Origin: Rosellinia necatrix
Lineage: Eukaryota > Ascomycota > Sordariomycetes > Xylariales > Xylariaceae
Reading direction: 5' to 3'
Length of the DNA: 64,000 nucleotides
Assembly (NCBI GenBank): GCA_021209875.1
Contig: JAGYVD010000001.1
Coordinates: 5,456,001-5,520,000, forward strand
The notes under the pieces are model-generated. The model saw only the letters and a program-made list of their open reading frames with translations, did not search any database and was not told the origin of the DNA. The translations under genes and the position numbers were made by a program. This document shows, piece by piece, positions 11,004-23,619 of the stretch; position 1 is the stretch's first letter, and each line of letters opens with the position of its first letter.

Positions 11004-12285
11004 ATGTCATCTTCGCTTCCTGGGAGACGCGAACTTCCAGTGTCTCAATATGATCTCGACACGTACTTGGGCCGTGTGAAACACATGGCTAACATCACTG
11101 ACCCAAGGCGAGTACTATAACTTCAAGAAGCGCCTGCCACACTGCCCAGGCTATCCCGCTTTTCGCCCGACGGCCATCAATACATATTTGAGCTAATCTT
11201 TCGCCCTCTAGGACGCTCTTCGTTCGAAGCGATGGCCTAGACCAGGCGAAGAAACTCGTCACGGCGTATAAGCAGGGTGAGGTCAAGCAGATGACGCCCG
11301 AGCTATGGAACGCGAAGAAGATAATCGACTCGACCCTCCACCCCGAAACGGGCGAGGCCGTGTTCCTGCCCTGGCGGATGTCCTGCGCCGTCCTGGTCAA
11401 CTTCGCCGTCACGGCGGGCATGCTCACGCCGGGTCTCAAGGTGCACAACCTAAACCCCCCCCTCCCCTCCCTCTTCTTCCCCTTTCCCCCGTCAACTCCT
11501 CCCTCGAGAGAAACTACTACGAGTCGAGTTTGAAGCGGCTAACATCTTATACACTTTGCCCTTTCCCCCCCCCTTTTAGACCGCGGGGACGATCTTCTGG
11601 CAGGTCACCAACCAATCCGTCAACGTGGCGGTCAACTACTCCAACGCCAACAAGTCGGCGCCCCTGCCCCCCTCGCGGGTCGCGCGATCCTACCTCCTCG
11701 CCGTCGGCGCCTCCTGCGCCCTCGCCGTCGGCCTGGGCGCCGCCGTGCCGCGCCTGACGGCCCTGTCCGCCCCGACCCGGCGCGTGCTCGGCCGCCTCGT
11801 CCCCTTCGCCGCCGTGGCGTCGGCCAGCGCGCTCAACGTCTTCCTCACGCGCGGCGGCGAGCTGCGTGCCGGGATCGACGTGTTCGCCGTCGTCGGCGGG
11901 GGCGGGGGCGGGGGCGAGCAGGTGGATAGTGGTGGTGGTGTGGATACGGAGGACCGCGGCGGTGGCAGCCTCGGCAAGAGCAGGAAGGCGGCTGCCCTGG
12001 CCGTCGGCGAGACCGCCCTGAGCCGCGTGTTCAACGTCGCCCCGATCATGGTCGTCCCCCCCGCTCGTCCTCCTCCGCCTGCAGGGCACCGAGTGGTTGA
12101 AGGGGAGGCCGCGCATGGCCCTGCCGATCAACCTCGGCCTCATCCTGACGATGAGTTTCGCCGCCCTACCGTTCGCGCTCGCCGCGTTTCCGCAGCGGCA
12201 GAGGATCAGCGCGGACAGGTTGGAGCGCGAGTTTCATGGCAAGGGCGGCGCTGATGGCATGGTGATGTTTAATCGTGGTATATGA
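11004..12285 (+). CDS. FSF1: Sideroflexin, mitochondrial inner-membrane amino-acid transporter (one apparent frame break)
   Basis: Sideroflexins are mitochondrial carriers; the human member SFXN1 moves serine, and the yeast homologue is Fsf1. The start MSSSLPGRRELPVSQYDLDT and the core motif HPETGE (residues about 78-83) identify the family, followed by membrane segments and NQSVNVAVNYSNAN. Exons: 11004-11107, 11212-11440, 11580-12285. Intron 1 has GC-AG ends (AG|GCGAGT...CTCTAG): no GT donor nearby keeps the DPR-TLFV frame. One base must be dropped from the C7 run at 12056-12062 to reach the conserved end (PPLVLLRLQGTEWLKGRPRM); the model is then 345 residues. A glycine/aspartate-rich insertion sits near the C-terminal third. 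It neighbours the proline genes, so a role in mitochondrial amino-acid flux linked to proline is possible but inferred. Confidence 0.85.
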
Positions 12286-12862
12286 CAATGTTGAAATTCC
12301 CCCTAGCACCAGTCTTCATAATTATCGCTACTGTAGTTCTTTCAAAGTGTGTGCTGCCGTATCAATACCCCTACCCCTTCTCTAACAGAAATAAACCCTT
12401 TCCCACGATTATTATCTTACTAGGTTTCACCTTTTGACCCCTTTCTATCCCGGTGGAGTTAGAGTTGGTGTTCTTGGCGCTATAACTAAAGACACGAGGG
12501 GCTGAGTGTCATCTAGAGAATGTCCAGAATGAGTTCTAGCCACTAGGAAGTAGCAGCTGGGTCGCAAGTAGATAGCTGAGTATAGGGGTAAGGCTTAATA
12601 CCATTGATTCCTGGGCCTACCATCTCAGGTGGGAGGCCTTCAGTCCCTATATAGGCCAATACGCCTCTAGAGCTACACTGTAAAGCAGCTAGTACCTCGC
12701 CATGTGCTTTATCTACCTCACACTGAGGCGCAAACCGTATGCAATGGGGAGGACGACAGGTTTAATAGCCTCCGAGGCTGATCTATAGTGTAGTAGCTAG
12801 CTTCAAAGAACCCATGTAATCCCCCTAACCGTGGAAGAGTACACGCCTAACTAATGATACAT
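12286..12862. other. Intergenic region between convergent sideroflexin and permease genes
   Basis: About 580 bp of AT-leaning sequence between two convergent 3' ends; no gene or clear repeat seen. Confidence 0.6.
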
Positions 12863-14524
12863 CTATACAGAGTTTGAGTTATCCGCACATGACCATGCAG
12901 CTGAGCCACCAGACTCGCGATAGGAATCAATAATGCCCACAATCGATCCGTAGGTGCCAGCAATTGTGAGGAATGTGCCAATCACAATGACAAAGACACT
13001 GAAGAAGACCATCGCATACCAACGCAGGCTTCTTTCTCCATCCTTTTTCCCCCAGTTATCATACAGCCACATGCAACCCATCGGTTGAAATGACATAAGG
13101 GTGCCCAGGAGGGCACCAACTAGCGATACCAATCCACCAAAAACCGGGATAGCGCTGGCGATGATGTATGCAGTGACAGTGACACCGCCAGTACAACCAA
13201 ACCATGAGACCCAGTGAATAAGGGTATTCTCAGATAGATGTCGCGTGCCACTCAACATGCGAACAAGGATGTATTTAGCGGGAAGCTGTAGCTTGGGATC
13301 AGTATTTCATACCTAGATGGGGGTGAGTTAACCCTTACATGGATGACAAGTGTGGTGGTAACTATTAATCCGGGCAGGGCGATGCCATATGCGACCCTCT
13401 TCACTAGAGCGCCAGCAGAGCCCAGAGCCGGCGTAGCAACGTACGACCCGCAGAAATAATAAAGTACGGTGGCGATTATAATGTAAGTGATGGTGACCCC
13501 GGATTGGCAAATCAGCAATGCTCGAGTATATTTCTTAGGATCTCGCATTTCGGATATGATGGCGAAGAAGCTGGGTGTTCCGGCATAAGCGAAGACAATC
13601 GAGGAGACGGCCGCAATCCCCTCAGCGAACGACGGGTTGCCGATAATCTTGAAGTCGGACTCCCAGGGGCCCTCTTGGGGAGCAGCCGCCGGCCGATCTT
13701 GGACACCAACGGCTATCGTGACGGTGAATACTGTGTTTGGGTGGGAAACAATCAGCGACCTTATTCCCACCAATCTCATCCAGATTCGGGGAAACCAAAT
13801 GTGCCAACTTACTAGCAGTGAGAATGCCAAAAAGGCCAACCCAGGCCAGCCAAGTGATGCGACCTAGCGTTTGTATACTAGCTAGTGAAAAACCTGCTAT
13901 GGCGGCAACAGCGACAAAAACGGCAGTGCATGCGCCATGCGTGGAAATAGCATTGAGGGAAATCGATAAACTTAGCATACCGGAGCCAGAGACGGCGATC
14001 CAGTCTGACATTGATCAATCAACGAACTACGCTTATTGGTGTAATAGGGGTCAATACTTACAAAGACAGTACGCGATCCCAAAGATATAACGCCCAAAAC
14101 GGCCAAACATCATAGCACCGGCATCATCAATGCTGTAGACATTGGGATGGAGAAGTTTGAAGACACCTATCATGTAATCCGACCAAGTTGTGATGGCGGC
14201 AACACTCAAGAGGACGATGATGCCCGGGGCAAAACCTAAGACGTTGAAAGCGGCGGGGATAGAAAGAACGCCCAGTCCAATTTGAGACTTCATCATCAGA
14301 GCAACTGTCCCAAGCCAGCCGACCTAAAGAGATGTCAGTGTAAATAAGCGCAGTCCCCTACGTGTATGGGAGAAATATCGTACATTCCTGTAGTTAGGTC
14401 CCCCTTTGGTGAGTTCACCAAAGACTTCATCATGCGTGACATGAGTTTCTACTTCGCCGGTGCGTACAACGGCGGACTGAACAGGACCAAGGTCCTCGGA
14501 TATCTTCTCCTTTTGTGAATACAT
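12863..14524 (-). CDS. AAAP-family amino-acid permease (neutral amino-acid permease/Mtr type)
   Basis: Plasma-membrane amino-acid transporter, probably proton-coupled. Five exons on the minus strand: 14524-14384, 14323-14062, 14004-13813, 13730-13339 and 13285-12863, joined by 53-82 nt GT-AG introns in consistent phase, giving 469 residues. The hydrophilic N-terminus leads to MMKSQIGLGVLSIPAAFNVL, the first membrane helix signature of fungal Mtr-like permeases. Later come ISTHGACTAVFVAVAAIAGF, the loop QDRPAAAP, and SFFAIISEMRDPKKYTRALL. About eleven hydrophobic segments are visible. It is divergent from proline dehydrogenase over a shared 1.2 kb region, as prnB and prnD are in Aspergillus nidulans, although PrnB is from a different permease family. 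Proline as substrate is therefore inferred from context only. Confidence 0.88.
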
Positions 14525-15743
14525 CTTTGCAAACGGCGGGTGACTAGATAATCGATAGAAGAATCATCCTTTGATGCCAGAGCAAGAGAGATTTCCTGCA
14601 CCCGGTCCAGGGGACTCTTGATCTATTATAAGCCGTTGGATAAACGGTGTTCAGGGAGTAATATGACATAACCTTGCATGTTAACACATGCGAGGAGCAA
14701 GGCGAACCCAGGGGTTCTGCATGTAATACATGGTTGCCTCGTGCTATTTGAGGTCTGTGCATTTCCCGACGTGGGCAGATTATAAGCGTGTTAGCCCACT
14801 TTGGAAATTAGTGAAACTCTGACGAGTTGCCAGTAACCAACGACGGCTAGAGACAGGAGAACCCGAGTTCAAGCGGATGAATATCTAGTACAAGACCCAC
14901 TGCGGTAAGGATAAGCCTAACCCATGCTGGCGCCTTCCACGCGTGTAACTACGTCTTGTTTATCATCACTCAATGTGCCATTTCTGGATTTGCCCCAGTT
15001 GTAGATCGATAGGTTGCCCTCGAGCTAAAAATAAGGTGAATCTGAGGGAAAGGCAGCGAGCTATATTGACGGCGGCGGGAAATGTCGTTTCCAAGGTAAG
15101 GAGTAATATATACGTAAAACATATGGCGATTGTTTTAGTGGTTGTTCTCGTCATTAGTGTGAAAATAAATACGTTTCATAACAGCAACAGGCATTGGTCA
15201 ATGGCCCCACTGCAGGCTCCGCTGGACAGGCCGGGGTCCCGGGCCTTGTGGAGAACAACACCCCAGGTTTACCCCGCGAGCTTATCAACGCCCCCTGCTG
15301 ATCCAACATCAGCTCGGGTTAAAAGTGACGTACAACCGGAAGCGCTTCCGATGCAACCAACATCGACGCACCTCGCTACCAAAGCTAGGCAGTGCGGCTC
15401 GGCAATTACCGTATCAACCTCACCCGGTGGTGTGGCTCGGGGTTCGCAAACCGTGGGGTATGGGTGGCAGAACCCAACCTGCGGACTGCGAACCACCTTC
15501 TCCATGTCCGCGCGAGTGCTCTGCATTCTGTGCCCATGTGATGCTCTTCAGAACAGTCGAGATGGATGGATCGGTTGCGCCTAGAGGCCGAAGCCGGAAA
15601 ATGGTCCCGTGGATAGACAGCGGCTTGCTGGGCGGAAATATGGTTGTAGTCTATGTAGTAGAAAAGACCGCCTCGTGGGTATAATGAACATGGTGTAGAC
15701 GAACTTTATATTCTCAAAACGAGAGCAAATAGAGAGAATAATT
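14525..15743. promoter_or_regulatory. Shared divergent promoter region of the permease and proline dehydrogenase
   Basis: The 1.2 kb between two divergent starts has no recognisable coding sequence. HGATAR motifs (GATA nitrogen-factor type) occur at 14546-14551, 14553-14558, 15007-15012 and, on the other strand, 14960-14965; that number is about what chance gives. More notable is the perfect inverted repeat CCGGGGTCCCGG at 15231-15242, containing CGG-N4-CCG as zinc-cluster regulators prefer. Function is inferred. Confidence 0.5.
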
Positions 15744-17534
15744 ATGTCGAACTCTACGAGACAAATTCTCCGTTGCCGGGGCGTAAAAATTCCTTATTCC
15801 TATCATATCGTGCCTTTCTGCGCCGTGTCGAGAACCACCAGACCGCAATCACATGGCCGTCTCCCCCGAGCTTGGGTTGCAGCAAAGTATTTTCACCATT
15901 CAAAGCGAGTCTCGACATCGCCGGTGATAGCGAGAGACAATGGCTCGGGGGTCGAGACCAAGGCAGAGTCCTTGGGCTTAGCGCCTCTTTCGGCTTTACC
16001 CATGTCGGCCCTACTGAGATCGCTACTCGTAACTACTGTCTGCTCAAAACCTTATCTTTTAACACCATCACTCTCCATCCTGTCGTTCCTCTCCAAACCT
16101 CACAGGACTTTCCTGTTGAGCATCGATAGGAACCCTATTCTACACTGGCTCGTCAAAAAGACGTTTTACAATCAGTTCTGCACCGGCGAAAATGCAGCAG
16201 AGACGAAGAAAACCATGAAGCAGATGCATGACTATGGATTCGCAGGCGTTATCCTAACTTATGCTAAAGAGACCACATTCGATCACAAGAGCAAGGCGGA
16301 ACAGACAACCGGCACGGCAGGGCCGCTGGCGGATCCCAAAGATCAGAGGTGCGAACACATCGAGGCATGGAGGGTAGGAACACTCGAAACTGTTTATATG
16401 ACAGGCAAAGGTGATAAAATTGCTATCAAGTAAGTGTCTTCTACAACGAATCAGGGGATGGAATAAGGAACCTTCAATTTTAAATCTCGAACATGGAAAT
16501 GAAATCGACTAACTTCTCCGCCCCCGCCCCCCCTTTTCCCCCGTAACTATAGGATGACGGGAGCAGGCCCAGTAGCGACCAAAGCGTTCGCGGCGGGCGA
16601 ATTCCCGCCGCCGCAGATGATGACGGCGCTGGAGGAGATCTGCGAGGCGGCGCGCGCGACGGGGGCGAGCATCGTGGTGGACGCGGAGTCGCAGTACTTC
16701 CAGCGCGGGATCGCGCGGACGGCGGTGGCGCTGATGCGGAAGTACAACCATCCTTACCCTCACCAGCACCACAGCGGCAGCAGCAGCAGCAGCAGCACTA
16801 CGGCAACGCGTGAGGAGCAACAACAACAACAACAGCAGAAGCAGCAGCAGCAGCAGCCACTGGTGATCCAGACGTACCAGTGCTACCTCAAGGCGACGCG
16901 GCGGCACCTGGCCAAGGACATGGCGCTCGCGGCGCGCGAGGGCTGGCACTGGGGCGTCAAGCTCGTGCGCGGCGCCTACATGGCGACGGACGAGCGCGCG
17001 CGCATCCACGACACCAAGCGCGACACGGACGAGGCGTACGACGGCATCGCGCGCGACCTCCTGCGGCGCGACGCCGACGCCTTCCGCGACGGCGACGGTG
17101 CCGCCGACGTGCTCGGCGGCCGGCCCTTCCCGCGCATGAGCCTCGTGCTCGCCACGCATAACCGGGACACCGTCGTCGCCGCACACAAGCTGCATCAGGA
17201 GCTCACTGCCGCCGCCGCCGCCGCCTCCGCCGCTGGCGGTGAGGGTCGTTCTGTCGTACCCCTCGAGTTCGCACAGCTCCACGGCATGGCCGACAGCCTG
17301 AGCTTCTCCCTCCTGCGGGCCGGGGCCGGAGGGACAGCGGCAGCGGCAGCGGCAGCGGCAGCGGCTCCTCCGAGGGTCCTCAAGTGCAGCACCTGGGGCA
17401 CCATGGACGAGTGCCTCGCGTATCTGCTGCGCCGCGCGGTCGAGAACCGCGAGGCCGTCGCGCGCACGCATGACGAGTTCAGGGCGGTCAGGGCGGAGTT
17501 CGGTCGGCGCATATCATCGGTCTTCGGGTTTTAG
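15744..17534 (+). CDS. PUT1: Proline dehydrogenase (mitochondrial, FAD-dependent)
   Basis: Oxidises L-proline to delta-1-pyrroline-5-carboxylate at the mitochondrial inner membrane (prnD in Aspergillus, PUT1 in yeast). Exon 1 is 15744-16429, exon 2 is 16553-17534, with a 123-nt GT-AG intron; 555 residues. The basic N-terminus fits a mitochondrial targeting sequence. Conserved barrel features are PLSALPMSALLRSL, KTFYNQFCTGEN, VKLVRGAYM (about 364-372), LATHN, QLHGMADSLSF and a WGTMDECLAYLLRRAVENRE helix near the C-terminus. Low-complexity insertions stand out: a Ser-rich then Gln-rich stretch at about residues 300-333, and alanine runs near 447-453 and 490-500. Exon 2 has almost only G/C third bases, exon 1 does not. 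P5CDH, the next enzyme, lies 2.2 kb downstream. Confidence 0.93.
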
Positions 17535-18118
17535 TCTGTCTGTTCTGGTAATTTAGTGCGTATTGCCTACCGATTTGTTTCTGGGTTGTCGGATTATGCT
17601 ATATATGGCGCTTAGTCGCACAAATTTGAACTGGTTATCTACTTCTACTTCTCCGACCTTACCGCAACTTCTCCCAGTTACTTGATGACTCTACCAGGCG
17701 AATGTGATGTTGATATTTCCGGCGTCAAATGTTAAAAGCCCCGTTTACGAATGCATTGGAATCATAATTACTCGTGGTAGTATCGAAGACAAAGTTGTCT
17801 GCTATTAAAATAAGATACTTCGTATATATCGGAGTTATCGCGTTGGACTTGTGTTATTCTTCGCTGGTGTAAATCACGCCCGTCTCTAGATTTATTAACC
17901 ACATATCTTAAGTGATAACTACCCTTCAGCATTCTCAACAACCAATTTTATTTTCGATAACATGTAATCTAATGGTTCCCGGTCTGTTTGGTTCAATTTT
18001 TAGGGGGACGCGCATGCTTGTATACTTATTTCTATTACAATGTAAAACACCAAACTTTCAAACAGAACCCCAGTCCGTGTCCCAAACTGTCTACCCAAAC
18101 CTTGCACAACCCCCCCCT
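17535..18118. other. Intergenic region between convergent proline dehydrogenase and unknown membrane protein
   Basis: AT-rich, about 580 bp, no gene seen; presumably the two 3' untranslated regions. Confidence 0.6.
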
Positions 18119-19250
18119 TTATCCCGCGCGCACGGCGCCATGAAACAGCAACCTCAGCTCCTGGTTCGCGAGCACGCCGACGCCGAAGGCGGGCAGGATG
18201 CGCAGGCACCTGGCGAAGGTGGCGGCGGCGAGCCCGGAGCCGGGGCCGGCGGTGTGCGCCAGGCGGTCCGCGAGCGCGATCCCCGGGCCCTGTCGCTGGT
18301 AGAGGTCGAGCCCGAGCAGGTGCACGGGCGTGGCGACCAGCTGCGTCAGCGCGGGCACCGTGAGCTGCGAGGCGGCCGCCTTGGCGTGCGCGTTCGCCAC
18401 CAGCGCGTCCGGGATCCCCGCCGCCACCCGCGGCGCCAGCGTGATCGACCCGAAGAGCGTGATCGCGTCCCGCGCCAGGAACACCGCGGCCACGGACCGC
18501 GGCATGCGGCGGATGAGCGGCGACGGCGGCGGCGGCGGCGTTGGCACCGAGGCGGTCGGTGTGTTTGCGAGGACGGTCGGCTTTATCGCCGTCGCCACCA
18601 CTGCTGCTGCTCGGCTGCTCTGGGGGATTGTCGTGGGGGATGGCTGGAGATGGCTGAATATCTGCGCGAAGCGGATATCCTTCCATATGCCGAGCGGCAC
18701 ATTGATCGCTGTCGTCGCCAAAAACGTGGTGGCGCTAGCCGCAGTTATCTGGTACTTCCTTCCAAGTGTGTCTGAGCAGCTCGCGACCGTGTATGTTGCA
18801 GCGTATAGTGTCCAGATGATAGCAAACGGCCGGGCGAAGAAAAAGGTCTTCGGCCGGGCGACGGCGCGTACTGTGCGTTTCCAGAGGGTGCGGAGGAGGG
18901 ATTCCCCTGATGCCGCTTTCTCTACCACCGCCCTATAATACCGAGTTAGTACTCTCGCGTTATGTTTCCCGTAAAACACTCATAGACATACCTGTCGATT
19001 ATGACAATGGCTGGGGAAGCCAGTGTTGCCGATATCAGCGCTGCTGCTACATCTCCAGCCAGTTGATCGAGCGTTCGCGACGGGCGCGAAGGCGGCTCTA
19101 ACATGACAAAGGCAATATCCTCAGTGCGCAATCTCTCGCGGGGCCCCTTTGAAAGAGAACATGTTGTGGTACTTCACTCTTGACCCCGATATGAGAGAGT
19201 ACCCCTTTGGCAGCTTCGGCTCGGTAAGACATCCTCGCTGACATCTGCAT
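18119..19250 (-). CDS. Conserved multi-pass (probably mitochondrial) membrane protein of unknown function
   Basis: Not assignable to a characterised family. Three exons on the minus strand, 19250-19203, 19146-18992 and 18932-18119, with 56 and 59 nt GT-AG introns, give 338 residues. The spliced N-terminus reads through ...GPRERLRTEDIAFVMLEPP, then TLDQLAGDVAAALISATL and PAIVIIDRAVVEKA. Hydrophobic stretches near FFFARPFAIIWTLYAATYTV, ATTFLATTAINVPLG and DAITLFGSITLAPRVAAG suggest several membrane spans. The KDIRFAQ motif follows one of them. ATG 19250 is used; nearer in-frame ATGs (19244, 19232) are alternatives. It sits between proline dehydrogenase and P5CDH and shares a 514-bp divergent promoter with P5CDH, so a part in mitochondrial proline handling is plausible. 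I recall similar predicted proteins in other filamentous ascomycetes, without known function. Confidence 0.75.
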
Positions 19251-19764
19251 AGTACTAAGTCTGGGCCATTTTCAACCGGTTTCAGTCGCTCATCGGATCG
19301 AGTCAAGCCGGTCACCATCCCCGCCTCACTTTTCGTGGTTCAACATTACATTAGTGCATCCGTAACATGAAGCAACCTTTACATGTTCTCAGGTACCCAA
19401 TACCGAGTCTTCCGATGAATAATAACTATCACAAGCGAGGTCGGATGGCGGCGTCATGTGCCAGTTTCTTTAGGTCACGTTCTGGCGGAGATCTAGAACC
19501 CGAGCGTGTGGTCGGCGACAGCCATGTCGGAAAGCCTTCCGAGCCCGGTACGGAGTGGAGCCGGTGGGATTTGAGGGGCCCTCTGGCCGTGGTCGGCGGC
19601 GATCGGTAGCTCGAACCTCTCCAATGGCGCCTGCATTCTGTAAATGCATTGAACAATGTAGATAACTTGAAAGAGGTCGGGAAGGAACTGATGTTGCTAT
19701 TAAACGGCCATATCCCGCTACTTCTACGTCAAGAAAAAAATCCTATCACCATCGTACATTCGTC
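19251..19764. promoter_or_regulatory. Shared divergent promoter region of the unknown membrane protein and P5CDH
   Basis: 514 bp between two divergent starts. It contains the perfect inverted repeat TCGGAAAGCCTTCCGA at 19527-19542 (six-base arms, four-base spacer; core CGG-N8-CCG), about 220 bp upstream of the P5CDH start. The yeast proline regulator Put3 is known to bind CGG-N10-CCG, so the architecture is similar but the spacing differs. Regulatory function is inferred. Confidence 0.5.
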
Positions 19765-21734
<1,970 letters not shown>

Positions 21735-21957
21735 TAAGGTACTTCATCCAACATGGCGGGTCAGAGATATCTATCATCTATCATCTATCAATAAAGGTTT
21801 ACGACGACAATTCTATGTATAAAAACAAAAACAAAAAGGGGGAGGGGGGGTATTACCTAGAATGAACATAATACACAAATCACAATAACCATCAAGAACC
21901 ATGACCATGGTGAGCATGTCCCCTCCAGGGACCAAGATAGGGGGGTGAACGACGTGA

Positions 21958-21984
21958 TGCCATGCCATGCCATGCCATGCCATG
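21958..21984. repeat. (CATGC)n microsatellite
   Basis: Five perfect CATGC units in tandem. Confidence 0.85.
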
Positions 21985-22541
21985 CTCGAGCTCAACAAAA
22001 CAAAACCCTCAACTTCCCCCGGATTCCGCATATGCACTTTGATGTATAGGGGGGGGAGGGTCAGAAAGACGCCATCTGACCGCCGCTCCCGCCGGCCCCG
22101 CGAGCTCTCTCGCATGCATGCATGCAATGCATATGTGCATCTTCGCATGCCAGTGCTCGCCCATGCCGCTCGGGGTCACCACACACACAGACGCACACAT
22201 ATAGTGTAACTATACATGCATGCGCACAAATCAAAAACCTCAAGTCTTGGCACGTATGGAAATATGTAAATAGAAATAAAAAAGTTGAAGGGCCGGCCCC
22301 GCATGATCTCGCATGTATACGACCCGACACGGCCGTTGGCGCAGACGCTAAAAGCCGGAGGAGAATCTTCGAATTCGAAGCACAGCTTTTGCGAGGTCAG
22401 ATCAGACTCGGACGCAGGCATATCTACATCTACACATCCTATCCATTGTTCTAATCGAGCTCCAAGCTCGCCGTGTCTTCCGGAAACTAGATCAGCGGGG
22501 GGGGAGGGGGAGGGAGGTAGGGGTTCGGGGCGGACGGGCAT

Positions 22542-22563
22542 CTGACTGACTGACTGACTGACT
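22542..22563. repeat. (TGAC)n microsatellite
   Basis: Five TGAC units in tandem after a G-rich stretch. Confidence 0.85.
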
Positions 22564-23619
22564 CGTGCGTTTCCCTTGGCGAAGTTGGTCCCCCCCCCTT
22601 CCCCCCTTTCCCTCTTTTATCTGGATTTCAGTTTATCATGAACGGATAAAAAAAAAAAAAAAGTTGGGGTTGGTGATTTCTGGGGAAGAGAAAAAGAAAA
22701 AAAAAAAAACTGGAGAAGGCAGAAGAACTAGGCATGGGATGTTATCAATTTGTCTCACGCTACGGCTAGACATCCGATGTTGAAGACCCCCCCTGTCGCA
22801 TCGGACACCCATCCGAGAACGACAGGGGTGGTAATCATGGCTTCTAGGTCCATTGCATTTGTTTTTCTATCGGCAACTTTGCAACAGACGTAAGTAACCA
22901 AGACTGCCAATTTTAGCGAGAGATATACATAATGCGCTTTTAAGATTACCATATGCGGCCTTGGGCCTTATATCTACAGTCACTGCTTTACATGGTGATC
23001 AAGAAGGCAAAAAAATGTAGATGGTGGCTTATCAATGAACGCAAGTGAGCAAGCGACCTAACTACCTAGGTAGCTAGTACGTGTCCCGTCATTTTCTCTT
23101 CCCTGCATGTTGAGATAGGTACGGTGCCATCCTGCCTCTTAGGCCAGCTACCCCGCACGACCCCAAAATCATGTTGGGGTTTGAATGGTTTGCATGAGGC
23201 GGCGAGCACCAACAACGTGCCTGTCTTAGGGTCGGTTACGAAGAACTCGCCAATGCGTATCTTTTAACTCGTTGCATCGTGTGTTTCTTGTTACTCAATA
23301 ATGGTGCGATTATCGCCTGACCTAAACTGTATCCTTTACACACATATATTTCGTCCTCTTACTCCCGATCCGTCCCTTGTCTGTCGAATAGAACTAGAAC
23401 TCCCATGCTAGACACCAAGTCTGAACACTACATCACAATGAACCGAGTAAACCGAGTAAACCGTCGCATGGCGGTTCGAATTTCCAAACCGAACTCCACG
23501 GCGATTGCTGCTATCGCCGTCCACGCTAAATGCAACATGATCATCAAAGCACACTTTTATCAAACGCCAAGGAGTCCAGGCCATACCCAGATTCGAGACC
23601 GGTGCAGGTGCTGTTCGCC

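Noticed and set aside
13252..13839. Single long minus-strand frame as a separate membrane protein
   Set aside because: It is exon 4 of the AAAP permease read through its flanking introns; splice sites on both sides keep phase with the neighbouring exons.
14525..15743. GATA motifs as evidence of nitrogen-catabolite control
   Set aside because: The number of HGATAR matches is about that expected by chance for this length, so it is not used as evidence.
18000..18775. Open frames on both strands overlapping the unknown membrane protein gene
   Set aside because: They are Arg/Gly/Ala-rich products of GC-rich codons; only the three-exon minus-strand model gives hydrophobic segments and consistent splice phases.
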